DNA of 64,000 nucleotides, taken from JBCDBL01 sp039183635. Lineage in GTDB: Bacteria; Pseudomonadota; Alphaproteobacteria; Caulobacterales; Parvularculaceae. Location: positions 57,531 through 121,530 of the forward strand of contig JBCDBL010000001.1 of the NCBI GenBank assembly GCA_039183635.1, written 5' to 3'. Below, piece by piece: positions 25,880 to 35,781 of the stretch; the stretch's first letter is position 1; each line of letters begins with the position of its first letter. A program made the position numbers and the translations under genes. The notes beneath the pieces are model-generated. The model searched no databases. It was not told the origin of the DNA and saw only the letters and a program-made list of their open reading frames with translations.

Positions 25880-27289
25880 TTATTTTGGAATCGCACTTTG
25901 GGCGCCAGGCTCTATCTCTGTTTTAGAGTTCGTAGCTAAAATGCTTGCAGCGCTCTTTGTTTCCTTATCCGCACCCGCAAGCATTTCAATTTGCATGCGC
26001 AACTCTATTTGAGTTTCTTGATCAAGAGGAAAACGCCTCATAATTAAAAAGATAAAAAGGTAAAACACAGCGGGACCGCCGCCGGTCAAAGCCCGCAGCC
26101 CATTGATCGCAGAGTCAGGATTGTCTTCCGCAAGCGGTTCAAACCCGACAAGAGCGAGAATATAAAAAGACAACCCTGTCGCCGCCGCCAAACCAAGCTT
26201 ATGCGTCAGTGTGACAAGCGCATAAAACAAACCGGACCGTTCCTGGCCTGTTTTAACAACGTCATAATCGATGACGTCAGCAACAATTGACTTTGGAAAA
26301 TATAATAGCGCTGAAATAGCGACCCCTTGGAACATATAAGCCGCTACTGCGGGCGCCGCTGCGCCTTGGGGAACAAAGGCGATGAAAACCGTTAAAACTG
26401 AGAGCGATAGGCACCCGTAGGAAAACGCTATATGTTTTCCAAAACGCTTCGATAAAAACGCCCACAAAGGCATAAAAACAACACCGCCAGCCGCCGCAAC
26501 AAGAAGCAAGACCGAACCGAGCACTGGAAGCTTCAGGGCATTTTGAGCATAAAACAACGTCAGTGTAAAAATAAGCCCAGCGGCAAGGCCGGTTATAAAG
26601 TCAGCCGCCAGCAACCGCTGCAAAGGACCGTTCGCCGCGACAATCCTCAAGGATTCCCTAAACCCTACAAAACTCTTCGTTTGAAGGCATGGCTTTTCTT
26701 TCGTGAACAAGACAGCTGGAAAAAATACGATCGGCATAGCGATAACAAGCAAAACAGACATGCCGACGACCATATCCCTTATGCCTGCTCCCGAGGTGGC
26801 AAGATAGGCGGAATACAAAATGACGCATAAGGTTCCCGATGCGAACATTGCTTGTATGAAAGCCATAATGCGGCCACGTTCGTGATAATCGGGCGACATC
26901 TCCGCACCCCAGGCCAGCAGCGAGACATATGTGAGAGAATACCCGATGTAAAAAACAAAAATTCCCGCCGCCAGATAAACGGCGCCTGCGCCGATAGGCG
27001 GGAATGTCATCATCAAAAGGCCTATGGCAAAAATCGGCATGCCGATCAGCATCCAATGCCGGCGTCGGCCCATTGGCGACGGAAAACGGTCTGACAATAT
27101 GCCCACCATGGGATCTGTTACGACATCCCAAATACGCGCCAACATAAAAATCGTACCGGTCGTCGCTAATCCAAGCCCAACATGTTCCGCATAATATTTT
27201 GGAAAAAAGCTTGCGACCGGCAGCCCCACGCCTCCAATGACAAGTGCGGGAAGGGTGAAAAGTATCAGTCGACTATTGCTTAACCGCAT
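25880..27289 (-). CDS. GPH-family (MelB-like) major facilitator transporter
   Basis: A 469-residue, 12-helix permease. RIWDVVTDPMVGILSDRF and GRRRHWMLIGMP near TM2-TM3 are the glycoside-pentoside-hexuronide:cation symporter signature. Members carry sugars, glucuronides and some organic acids, with Na+ or H+. It sits 173 bases downstream of the second VOC-hydrolase pair on the same strand and probably imports that pathway's substrate across the inner membrane. The C-terminal 35 residues are hydrophilic. Confidence 0.85.
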   Translation of the reverse strand: MRLSNSRLILFTLPALVIGGVGLPVASFFPKYYAEHVGLGLATTGTIFMLARIWDVVTDPMVGILSDRFPSPMGRRRHWMLIGMPIFAIGLLMMTFPPIGAGAVYLAAGIFVFYIGYSLTYVSLLAWGAEMSPDYHERGRIMAFIQAMFASGTLCVILYSAYLATSGAGIRDMVVGMSVLLVIAMPIVFFPAVLFTKEKPCLQTKSFVGFRESLRIVAANGPLQRLLAADFITGLAAGLIFTLTLFYAQNALKLPVLGSVLLLVAAAGGVVFMPLWAFLSKRFGKHIAFSYGCLSLSVLTVFIAFVPQGAAAPAVAAYMFQGVAISALLYFPKSIVADVIDYDVVKTGQERSGLFYALVTLTHKLGLAAATGLSFYILALVGFEPLAEDNPDSAINGLRALTGGGPAVFYLFIFLIMRRFPLDQETQIELRMQIEMLAGADKETKSAASILATNSKTEIEPGAQSAIPK

Positions 27290-27462
27290 TTTTTGCTTCC
27301 CCAGAACTCAGATTTTTTAAAAGTCGCCAACCACGAGAGGTTTCGCTATTCTAATTCTTTTGAAATGTGACGACGGTCGCATCACGGCTTTCTGTGGTTA
27401 GAACAAATCAGTTTTGTAACAAACATTGAGTATTTATCTGATATATTTTTACCTGTTTTGAA

Positions 27463-28524
27463 CTACTTAGAAACTTCTAGAAGGCGCTCAAACGCAGCTG
27501 ACACCTCGCCTGGGTGAGTCTCATGAACGTCGTGCATTGCATGATCGACGAGCACATGAAAAGTTTCATCACCAAAACAAGACAGAGCCTTGTCCAGCCG
27601 ACCGTCCGTAAGAACGCCGCTCAAGTCACGATCCGCTTCAATAATAGCCGCCGGACATGTAATGGAGCGAAGCGCCTGCTGGTGGTCGAAGCCGGCGCTA
27701 AAATCAATGCTGGCGGCCTTGCCCGGCGCGCGCCAGTCGATGTGTTGATACTTCGCCGCAAAATCTTCAAGCATGGGGCGCGGAAACAACGCCCCCCATG
27801 TAGCTTCTTTCTGATTTATAAGCGCCAAAACCGCATTGTCCATTTTGTCTTGAAGCGGCTGATCCAGACTGTCGCGCAGGTCAGCGAATATCGCGAATAT
27901 TTTATTCGCCCATCGCACCCTTTGTGGCGGAGCCCCGTCGGGCACGAATGCGAAAAGGCGATCTGCATAAAGATCTACGAATTGCTCCTGGTTAAGACCT
28001 TCTGCTTCAGCAATTCTCATCCGCCCAGCGAGATCGCCAAATACGCGGTTGCGCCACGGGTGCGTTTCCCATTGATCAGGCTCTGTCATAAAGAACGGAC
28101 CGTCCTCCAATAGCACACCCCTAACCTTCTCCGGCCGTTGAGATGCAACGCCTGCGGCAATCAAAGCGCCAAGAGAATGCCCGGCTACAAAAAACTCACC
28201 CTCCATCAATTCATCGACAAGGCGGCATGCATCGCCAATATAGTCTTTAACGCCGTATCGTCCCATTGGGTCTTTATCGGACCATCCGTGTCCGCGCAGG
28301 TCCTGCACCCAAACTGTGAACCGCTTTGTAATATCATCGAAAATCGGTTCAAAACTGTGCCACGGCTCGCAAAGACCGGGAAACAAAAAAAGATTGGGTC
28401 CTGAGACCGGCCCCTTCGCAACAAATATATCCGGTTGGTCGGATTGGGAGACTTTGAGCGCTTCCCACCCCGCGAACCCCTTATCCTCGCCATTCCATCT
28501 ATATACTGATGATATATCTATCAT
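27463..28524 (-). CDS. Alpha/beta-hydrolase, copy 2 of the VOC-hydrolase module
   Basis: A 353-residue alpha/beta-hydrolase with GHSLG (Ser117), an acid candidate in IEADRDLSGVL and the His in AMHDVHETHP. It is collinear with and highly similar to the 6699-7763 product, including NLFLFPGxCEPWHSF and EDGPFFMTE. Its ATG overlaps the stop of the upstream VOC gene (ATGA), as in copy 1. This copy sits among a permease, an acyl-CoA ligase and a TonB receptor, suggesting hydrolysis of an imported ester or lactone before CoA activation; this is inference. Confidence 0.86.
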   Translation of the reverse strand: MIDISSVYRWNGEDKGFAGWEALKVSQSDQPDIFVAKGPVSGPNLFLFPGLCEPWHSFEPIFDDITKRFTVWVQDLRGHGWSDKDPMGRYGVKDYIGDACRLVDELMEGEFFVAGHSLGALIAAGVASQRPEKVRGVLLEDGPFFMTEPDQWETHPWRNRVFGDLAGRMRIAEAEGLNQEQFVDLYADRLFAFVPDGAPPQRVRWANKIFAIFADLRDSLDQPLQDKMDNAVLALINQKEATWGALFPRPMLEDFAAKYQHIDWRAPGKAASIDFSAGFDHQQALRSITCPAAIIEADRDLSGVLTDGRLDKALSCFGDETFHVLVDHAMHDVHETHPGEVSAAFERLLEVSK

Positions 28525-29408
28525 GAAACCGACCTGAATTCGAAAACAGTGTTTATGCTGTCGCTAGGATGGGTGCAAACGGCGCCGTCGATCAGCCGCC
28601 ATTCAATGGCGCTTTCGGTTAATACTGAAATCAAAGCATCCAAGTTTTGAACGTCAAACGACACCACCGCAGCACAGGGCGCCCGGACCGCAGCAGGTTC
28701 GCTGATGCCGGGCCAGCGCTGACGAAGCCTTTCAACGGTGGTGATGCGCATACGCGCCTTTCCCGGAACAAATTCCACCCAATCGTCAAGATCGCCTCTT
28801 TGCGGTTCAAAACCATAAGCGGACGCCATTCCGCTCACATCTGCATCAAACCGTTCTTTGAACGTAGCATAGGTGACAGATGTCATTCGCAATGCCGTAT
28901 TTGGATGATTTTGCAATTCAGCATTATAGTAAGATGAATAGTCATCTTGCCAAACAGCGTTTATAGGCCATGGAAAAACGCCAGCATGGGGAAGCACGAT
29001 AGCGACTTTGATAGGAGGCGTATCCTCACTGCTTCCAGGAAAAGTAACCGCCCAATGCTCAACCTCCCCACCTCGTTCAGACCACCGCCTATGTAAGTCT
29101 TCAGGGTGCTCAGTCGCCTGGACCGCCATGGCCACGCCCTCTGCGCCGTTTAAAATCCCTAGCATGGCGGGATGTGCGAAAGCCCGATCGCAAACAGAAA
29201 ATTCCAGAAAATTTGCGCAAGCATCGTTTTCTCCCTTAAACATCACGACGAGACTTCCGCCGGCCCCGCCGGCGTCGCCGCCCCCCATAGGCGGAATGGG
29301 ACGAAACCCCCGCACGGTGAAACCGAGTTTTCTTAACTGAAGCTCTGTGCGTTCTGCACTAAAGCAGTTGAACATTAGATGATCGAGGTCCAGAATATCG
29401 TTTGGCAT
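28521..29408 (-). CDS. VOC-superfamily (glyoxalase-like) protein, copy 2
   Basis: A 295-residue, two-half VOC-like protein nearly identical in layout to the 7760-8647 product (DLDHLMFNCFSAERTE at the start, TVFEFRSVS at the end). Even at DNA level long stretches match, for example the PWPINAVWQDDYSSYYN region. The start at 29408 is the first ATG. It is translationally coupled to the hydrolase. It may act as a lyase, isomerase or ring-opening enzyme feeding the hydrolase; unproven. Confidence 0.82.
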   Translation of the reverse strand: MPNDILDLDHLMFNCFSAERTELQLRKLGFTVRGFRPIPPMGGGDAGGAGGSLVVMFKGENDACANFLEFSVCDRAFAHPAMLGILNGAEGVAMAVQATEHPEDLHRRWSERGGEVEHWAVTFPGSSEDTPPIKVAIVLPHAGVFPWPINAVWQDDYSSYYNAELQNHPNTALRMTSVTYATFKERFDADVSGMASAYGFEPQRGDLDDWVEFVPGKARMRITTVERLRQRWPGISEPAAVRAPCAAVVSFDVQNLDALISVLTESAIEWRLIDGAVCTHPSDSINTVFEFRSVS

Positions 29409-29564
29409 TGCGTTGCCCTGTTTTGGAAACGGTTGAGACTTTTAAAATCTGGTCAGACGATCGCTGCGCAATCACGTTCCCAGAAAACAGCTTACCTTAA
29501 CTGCGAACGTCTCAACAGAGACGGCGCTTATTTAAATATTTTTTTATTTTGCAATCGCGGGCTC

Positions 29565-31133
29565 TTATGAAATTTGACGGACTTTATCTCGCCAGTACGG
29601 CGCACGAACCTCTTTTTTCAAAATTTTCCCAAGGTGATTGCGCGGAAGACTGCTGCGAAACTCAACACGTTTCGGAACCTTAAATCCAGCCAGGCGTTCA
29701 CGAAGATACTCTTGGACACTCTGCTCAGATATGTCGGCGCCGTTTGTCGATACGATAACCGCCAAAACGCTCTCTCCCCACTTTTCATCCGGAATTCCAA
29801 TAACCGTTGCATCAGCAACGCCTGGACATGTAGCCAACACGCGTTCGATCTCAGCCGGGTAAATATTTTCACCACCCGATATGATCATATCTTTTTGGCG
29901 GTCCTTTAAAAAAAGATATCCATCTTCATCGACAAGCCCAGCATCGCCTGTATAAAACCAGCCGTCTTTGACGGCGTCTTCCGTCACTTCGGGCTTTTTC
30001 CAATACCCGGACATAAGCGTTGGTGTACGAATTATGACTTCCCCAATGTCACCTGTTGGGCAGACAGCGCCAGCCCCATCAACAATGCGAATCTCAACGC
30101 CGGGAGCTGCAAATCCGGCGGACTCCAACCGCGCACCTGAATCCGCCGTATGGTCTTCTGGCGGCAACAAGGTGACAAGACCGGCCGTCTCTGTCAGTCC
30201 ATATGCTTGAAACATATCACATGACAAAAGCGCCAGCGCCTCTTGCATAAGATTTCTCGAGATTGGCGCTGCGCCATAAAATACGCAACGCAAACTTGAT
30301 AAGTTCAGTTGAGATTTTTTCGCCGCGTCAATAATCATTCCAATAATTGTCGGCACAAGAATGGTATGCGTTACATTACAGCGCTCAATTAAAACGCCTG
30401 CTTCCAACGGATTGAAATCACGTTGAATAACCGCCGTTGCGCCACGGAAGAGACCTTGCAGAATATAGGCGGCGCCGACGACATGGAATCCCGGCAAACA
30501 AATGAACAGAACATCGCCCTTTGCGAAGCGGCCGCTTTCCGGAAGCTTATCGAACAAATCAAATTGCGATACGAATGCGCGATGAGACAGCTGTACGCCC
30601 TTTGGCTCGCCAGTCGTACCGCTCGTGTAGAGCTGGAGGCAGATTGCATCCTCCGACGTTTCCTCAACACTCGATAGACTATCGCCTGCATCAATCCACG
30701 CCTCATAACTTTCCAATTCCGCGCTCGCACCATCGCCTGTAATAAGGATCTTACTTGCCTGCATGCCAGACGCGATTAGCGCATTAGCGATCGCGAAAAA
30801 CTCAGGCTCCACAACAATGATATCCGCGTCGGCGTCGCTTATAACGCCAACCGCTTCTGCCGGCGCAAACCGCCAATTTATCGGAATAAATACGCCGCCC
30901 CTCATTAATGAGGCCATGAAGAGCTCATAATACTCGAAGGACGTTTTACCGAAATAGCAAACCCTGGGAGACACTCCTGAAACGGACCGAGCAATCGCTG
31001 ACGCAGCACGACCTGCTCGTTCCATCAAGACAACGTATTTTAGGGTATGATCGCCCAAAATCACGGCGGCGTCCGAGGGCGTTTCAGCTGCCCGTTCAAT
31101 AATCCGTTTAATGATACTGCTTTTTTTAATCAC
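29565..31133 (-). CDS. AMP-dependent acyl-CoA synthetase/ligase
   Basis: A 522-residue adenylate-forming enzyme (ANL superfamily). P-loop YTSGTTGEPKG is at about 168-178; FYGAAPISRN, YGLTE, GWFYTGD and KDRQKDMIISGGENIYP follow, and the catalytic Lys lies in LGKILKKE near the C-terminus. It activates a carboxylic acid (fatty, aryl or branched) to its CoA thioester. It precedes the VOC-hydrolase pair by 156 bases on the same strand and follows the TonB receptor gene, whose own terminator separates them. Acid substrate unknown. Confidence 0.9.
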   Translation of the reverse strand: MIKKSSIIKRIIERAAETPSDAAVILGDHTLKYVVLMERAGRAASAIARSVSGVSPRVCYFGKTSFEYYELFMASLMRGGVFIPINWRFAPAEAVGVISDADADIIVVEPEFFAIANALIASGMQASKILITGDGASAELESYEAWIDAGDSLSSVEETSEDAICLQLYTSGTTGEPKGVQLSHRAFVSQFDLFDKLPESGRFAKGDVLFICLPGFHVVGAAYILQGLFRGATAVIQRDFNPLEAGVLIERCNVTHTILVPTIIGMIIDAAKKSQLNLSSLRCVFYGAAPISRNLMQEALALLSCDMFQAYGLTETAGLVTLLPPEDHTADSGARLESAGFAAPGVEIRIVDGAGAVCPTGDIGEVIIRTPTLMSGYWKKPEVTEDAVKDGWFYTGDAGLVDEDGYLFLKDRQKDMIISGGENIYPAEIERVLATCPGVADATVIGIPDEKWGESVLAVIVSTNGADISEQSVQEYLRERLAGFKVPKRVEFRSSLPRNHLGKILKKEVRAPYWRDKVRQIS

Positions 31134-31203
31134 CTATCGCTTCTTTCTGTTGCCTTTCACCAAACCACTATCCGTTTCGTTTTGTCGCAAAACCGACGGG
31201 CCC

Positions 31204-31242
31204 GAAAAAAAAGACGATCCTGCAAAAAACTTTACAGGATCG
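31204..31242 (-). terminator. Rho-independent terminator of the TonB receptor gene
   Basis: Read on the minus strand, CGATCCTG and CAGGATCG form a perfect 8-base stem with a 12-base loop, followed at once by TC and eight T residues. It lies 25 bases after the receptor stop codon and should end that transcript before the acyl-CoA ligase gene. Confidence 0.85.
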
Positions 31243-31266
31243 CCTTCGCCTTACGGGGCAATCGTC

Positions 31267-33561
31267 CTAAAAATCATAGGTGGCGCGAATACCAAATTGA
31301 CGGCGAACAAGAGATTGGTTGAAGCCGACAATCGTTATCTGATCACGAATACCGACAACCTCAGTTTCATCAAGCAGGTTTTCACCAAAAACAGTGAGAG
31401 AAAGGGCATCATTTCTGACACCCATGCGGACATTTAGAATTCCGTACCCGTCTAGAAGATCGGGCTGGAGAGCTCCTCCCGCCTCACTAAAAGACGATTC
31501 ACCGTTCGAGACGCTTTCAAACTGTTCCGTACGATAATTTCCCTCAACCCGAAAGAAGCTATCGAAATCATTCGTGATAGGTTTGGAATATTCGGCAGCA
31601 AGATTAAAAGAGAACTCTGGCGATCGCGGCAAACTGTTGCCGTCAATGCTGAACGTATTGCCGGCGGGGTCTACAGAATCAGCGACATCGTCACCTTCGC
31701 CGATTTCAGCTTTAAGATAGCCAAACCCGCCATTGATGGTCAGGTTGTCCGTGACCAGCGCAGAAAAATCCGCCTCCACGCCGTAACTTGACGCCACGCC
31801 GGCGTTCAGCGTTACGAAATCCGCGCTGATTGAACCTGGTGCAAAGAAAACGGTTTCGAATTGAAGATCTTCCCAATCCATATAAAAGGCTGAGAGAGAA
31901 AACGACATACGATTGTCGAATAAAAAGCCTTTCGCGCCGATCTCATAATTCAACAAAGTCTCGATATCATATGTCGACGGCACATCCGGATCTTGCACAG
32001 CACGTACATTGAAGCCGCCGGGCTTCGTTCCGCGGGAAATGGCGCCGTACAGATTAACATCGTCAGTTACTGCATAAACAAGAGACCCGCGCGCTGTGAA
32101 GGACTTAAACGATTCTTCATTCGGACCAAACGGCGGCACGACTGAAAATCCGTTATTTATGCTTGGACCATCAATCAGCGTATCTGTAACAGTATCGTCG
32201 GAGTAACGGCCGCCGACAGATACCGTCCAGCGCCCGTCTTGATCCAACTGATATGTCAAATCCGCAAAGACGCCCCATGATTCGATTTCCGACTCAAATC
32301 TTTCGTCAGCTGTGACCAGCTCAGGCGCCACAACAAAACCCAACGTAAATAATTGCAAATCAGGAAAGACCACCTCTTTATTTGTAAAGAAACGCTCATC
32401 ATTCGAATAGGCGGCCCCGGCGACCCAGCTTAACCGACTATCGTTGTTAGACTGCAGTCGCCCTTCAAAACTAAGGGCCTCAACGCCGCCGGTTTCGATA
32501 TCTTGAAAGAAATCTGATGGCGAATAATCTGCGTCGATATCCTCAGAACGTTCATTTTCGATGTAACCGGCGTTAAAGATGCCGACAACAGAACCGAAAT
32601 CATGTTCCAAGCGGGCGTTCAATACCGTTGTCTGCCGATCACGGAAAAACCCACCATTGGTGTTCACCGTGTCGTCATTTTCAGGATAAAAACCAATGCC
32701 CGCGTACTCTCCAAGCGGATCGGCTGGAATATTGAAGATGAAACGGAAAAAATCCGCTGTTTGCCCGTCCGGGATCGCATCCGGCAAACCGGTTTCAAGG
32801 TCTGAATAAGACCCAGCGATATCCAACAAAGTATTAGGCGTCAGCTCCGCACGCAGCGCAATACGCGCGCCCCATGTCATGTCGTCATTGGTTTCTCCGC
32901 TTGGGCCGACATTATTAATCCAACCGTCCGTCTCTTCGTAATAAACGGTGCCGCGGGTGAAGACGCGATCCGTAATAGGAACGTTTAAGGAAGCTTTTAC
33001 GCGCCGTGTATCGAAGCTTCCATACCGCCCGTCAATACGCCCGCCAAACTCGTTACCTGGTTTCACTGTGGAAACATTTATGACGCCGCCGAGAACGTTC
33101 CGTCCAAACAACGTGCCTTGCGGACCACGTAAAACCTCAATACGCTCTATATCGAAAAGATTAGCGTCAAACGCAAAAACATCCAACGACGGCGTCGTGT
33201 TGATTTCATCTACGTAGATGCCTATCGAATTTACGATGCCGCCAATGTTTTCGACGCCGCGAATGTTCACCGCGGGGAAAAGAGGCGAGCCGTCAGATGT
33301 AAATCCAAGGTTAGGCACCAGTTGCGCATAATCTTGAATGTCGACGATGTTGTAAGCATTGATTTCTTCCGCATCGAAGGTGGTGATCGAAATCGGAACT
33401 TCATTTAAGTTCTGCTCACGACGTTGAGCTTCCACAACGACAACATCAAGTGTTCGCGCCCCCTCGTCACTTTGCGCTATAGCGTTAGGCGCCGCTACAG
33501 TCAGGGCGGCGGCCGAAACCGAACCAGCAACCGCACCATTCAAAATCTTTCTGATTTTCAT
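31267..33561 (-). CDS. TonB-dependent receptor of a catabolic locus
   Basis: A 764-residue outer-membrane receptor. A signal peptide ends around NAIAQ (residue 29), and a TonB-box-like DVVVVEAQRREQNLNEVPIS follows. The plug contains VLRGPQGTLFGRNVLGGVIN, and the barrel ends IRATYDF. It lacks an STN domain and fecIR neighbours. This layout is typical of the large receptor family that imports organic substrates in Sphingomonadales and Caulobacterales, not only siderophores. Neighbours (GntR regulator, acyl-CoA ligase, VOC-hydrolase, permease) suggest uptake of their substrate. No Fur box was seen upstream. Confidence 0.92.
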   Translation of the reverse strand: MKIRKILNGAVAGSVSAAALTVAAPNAIAQSDEGARTLDVVVVEAQRREQNLNEVPISITTFDAEEINAYNIVDIQDYAQLVPNLGFTSDGSPLFPAVNIRGVENIGGIVNSIGIYVDEINTTPSLDVFAFDANLFDIERIEVLRGPQGTLFGRNVLGGVINVSTVKPGNEFGGRIDGRYGSFDTRRVKASLNVPITDRVFTRGTVYYEETDGWINNVGPSGETNDDMTWGARIALRAELTPNTLLDIAGSYSDLETGLPDAIPDGQTADFFRFIFNIPADPLGEYAGIGFYPENDDTVNTNGGFFRDRQTTVLNARLEHDFGSVVGIFNAGYIENERSEDIDADYSPSDFFQDIETGGVEALSFEGRLQSNNDSRLSWVAGAAYSNDERFFTNKEVVFPDLQLFTLGFVVAPELVTADERFESEIESWGVFADLTYQLDQDGRWTVSVGGRYSDDTVTDTLIDGPSINNGFSVVPPFGPNEESFKSFTARGSLVYAVTDDVNLYGAISRGTKPGGFNVRAVQDPDVPSTYDIETLLNYEIGAKGFLFDNRMSFSLSAFYMDWEDLQFETVFFAPGSISADFVTLNAGVASSYGVEADFSALVTDNLTINGGFGYLKAEIGEGDDVADSVDPAGNTFSIDGNSLPRSPEFSFNLAAEYSKPITNDFDSFFRVEGNYRTEQFESVSNGESSFSEAGGALQPDLLDGYGILNVRMGVRNDALSLTVFGENLLDETEVVGIRDQITIVGFNQSLVRRQFGIRATYDF

Positions 33562-33765
33562 AGTCTCTCCCTCTCAAACAGCAAACTTATTGTTTTATTT
33601 TTTTTGCAACTAGGTACATGCAAATATTTAGTTAAACCTCCTGATACGAATTACCACACACAAACTCTCCATATTTCATCTGGACACGTCAGAGAGTGTG
33701 TAATTTTGCCCCAAGCCAAGCCCCCCCCTGCGTTGTCGCGTTTCATCTACCACCGCCATCAATCC

Positions 33766-34479
33766 TCATCGCGCTGCCTGCGTCGCATTGCGCCGCGAGA
33801 ATAAAGAAGACCGCTTTTCCAAACCCAACGCCATCAACATCATTTTGTAGATACCGCGGATCGTGGTCTTTGAAGAGCGAATGTCGCCATCGACGATGGC
33901 GTCAATCAAACGGCGCCACATATCGATGATCTCGTCTGGGTTTTTAGAATTTCGAAACGCGGCATACGCATATATTCTTATCTTAAGATTGAGATCGTTC
34001 CAGTTTTTAAAGATTTGCTGGTTATCGCTCGCCCAAAAAACCTTTGCCGCAACATCTGCTAACAACTTGGAAACATCTTCGGATTTGTTTTGGGCAACCG
34101 ATTTGTCGATTTCTCGAAAAAGGGAGTTACAATCCTCAGCTAACGTTGAATTAGATTGTCGGGCCGCCAACTCAGCAGCCATTTCGAGAACGCCGATACG
34201 CAATTCGAAAAGCTCGACAACCTCTTGCTCAGTTAAATTGACAATACGAACACCACGCCGCGCCTCTCGCACGAAGACACCTGCCCCAACAAGACGCTCC
34301 AAAGCCTCTCTCACAGGCCCGTTTGAAAGGCCGAATTCCTTTTGCAGCGCCTGCTCACGAATCCACTCTCCCGGCCCATAGCGGCCCTCAGCGATCCGCT
34401 GCTTAAGAACATCCGTCAGCCAGTCAACTAAAGAGCCTTTCGGCGGGCCGCTTACAGGAACGTCAGTCGAAATACTCAT
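33766..34479 (-). CDS. GntR-family regulator (FadR/FCD subfamily)
   Basis: A 237-residue regulator. The N-terminal winged HTH is at about 12-75 (LKQRIAEGRYGPGEWIRE, QALQKEFGLSNGPVREALERL), and an all-helical FCD-type effector domain occupies about 90-225. GntR/FCD proteins usually repress catabolic operons and release DNA on binding an organic acid. It lies 204 bases upstream of the TonB receptor on the same strand and probably controls the receptor-ligase-VOC-hydrolase-permease run. Confidence 0.88.
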   Translation of the reverse strand: MSISTDVPVSGPPKGSLVDWLTDVLKQRIAEGRYGPGEWIREQALQKEFGLSNGPVREALERLVGAGVFVREARRGVRIVNLTEQEVVELFELRIGVLEMAAELAARQSNSTLAEDCNSLFREIDKSVAQNKSEDVSKLLADVAAKVFWASDNQQIFKNWNDLNLKIRIYAYAAFRNSKNPDEIIDMWRRLIDAIVDGDIRSSKTTIRGIYKMMLMALGLEKRSSLFSRRNATQAAR

Positions 34480-34598
34480 TTGTCAAACGCCCAATCCAGC
34501 TCATTATCATGCATTATGTATCAATAATTATGAATTATTCATAATTTTGAAAATTTGTCAATTGTGCACCGAGTGAGAACTTCGCTGCACTCAAAACG

Positions 34599-35180
34599 TT
34601 TCCATTGCTTGAAACTTTGAAAGATGACGGGTACGGCGCAAAAGACAGGCCCAAGGTGCGAATTGCAAAAAATGCACCTGACCCAACCCCTTTGAACGCA
34701 ATGAAAACTGTTACGGAAGAGACCGGATTGACAAGCCTTCTGTCCGTATGGGGGCAACAGGGCGCGCTAGCAACTTGTAGCATCACTAGGTCTTGGATCT
34801 GTTCTGCCACTTACCTTTTCTGCAACAGTACAAGCTTTTCGGAACTACCTCCCACGCGCGATGATGGAAGCGTTTGCTGAGAAGGAGCTTTTGTCCAACA
34901 AAAAAGCCGCCGCTGTAAACAAACGCGCCACGATAAAAAGAGACCTTGCACAGATTATCTCAACCGTACGCAGTGCAGGCGTCGCCATCGACGACAATTC
35001 CTTCATACCGGGCTTGCGCGCCCTCTCAGCGCCTGCTCTCGACCATCAGGGCGAGGCCGCAGCCGTGATCACGCTCATCGGCGCCGAAGAGTTTAGCCCG
35101 AACCAGAACGTTGAAGCGGTACGCTTTTTGAAGGAGGTCAGCGAAGAACGCTTAAGCTCGCCAAGCCTCAATCTGATTGC
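34599..35180 (+). pseudogene. IclR-family regulator, broken
   Basis: One frame reads LLETLKDDGYGAKDR (end of an IclR winged HTH), then TEETGLTSLLSVWG. After a gap and frame change the next frame reads LGSVLPLTFSATVQAF, AVAIDDNSFIPGLRALSAPA and LDHQGEAAAVITLIG, the IclR effector-domain signature. The recognition-helix part of the HTH and part of the linker are missing, and the end runs into the convergent cupin gene. It is a degenerate former regulator, probably of the neighbouring catabolic genes. Confidence 0.72.
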
Positions 35181-35755
35181 GGAACATTCCCCTCAATCAT
35201 ATGGAATGTATTGTCTTTGGGCTCCTCCCAAATAAGATTACGCTCCATAGCGCGCGCAGGCATATCCTGAAAGACATATTGAATCACCTGCTCGTCCCCG
35301 TCATTGATATGCTCATGATAGGCCCACGCCGGGCAAACCAATGTATCGCCTTTTTCCCATTCAAACTTTTTACCATCTAGGATGGAATACCCTTTGCCTT
35401 GAAGGATATGGTAGACGGCGTAGGAATTATGCCGATGGGGAACAATATGCTCGCCAGGCGCAAAGGTTTGAATACCAATAAAGACCGAGGGCAAGGCGCC
35501 GCCCGCATCACCCGTATCCTCATTCACAAGAGTGATGAAGCGCCGATCCGCGCGACGTAGCGGGTCCCTCGCCACCTTGTCGAGGCGCGGGGAAAGGTCT
35601 TTCCAACGCCAAATCGCGGGGCGAATATTTTTCTTCGTGAGGAACGGATAATATTCGTCATCCGTCATGAACTGGCTGTTTTCGGTTTTTTCCACAACCT
35701 CATCATATGGCGGGTTGGGCATCTCGGGCTTATCTGCAGGTTTTGTCGCACTCAT
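35168..35755 (-). CDS. Cupin-domain protein, gentisate-dioxygenase-like half
   Basis: A 195-residue protein with one cupin fold. The metal-site pattern APGEHIVPHRHNSYAVYH (His107, His109, His116) and AWAYHEH (His147, His149) resembles the N-terminal cupin of gentisate 1,2-dioxygenases, which are about 350 residues and two-domain. It may be a single-domain ring-cleaving dioxygenase or a non-catalytic cupin. It lies 26 bases after the dienelactone-hydrolase gene on the same strand, which favours aromatic-ring or lactone catabolism. Confidence 0.78.
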   Translation of the reverse strand: MSATKPADKPEMPNPPYDEVVEKTENSQFMTDDEYYPFLTKKNIRPAIWRWKDLSPRLDKVARDPLRRADRRFITLVNEDTGDAGGALPSVFIGIQTFAPGEHIVPHRHNSYAVYHILQGKGYSILDGKKFEWEKGDTLVCPAWAYHEHINDGDEQVIQYVFQDMPARAMERNLIWEEPKDNTFHMIEGNVPQSD

Positions 35756-35781
35756 GGCGTAATCCTCTTCTTATCTCTCTC

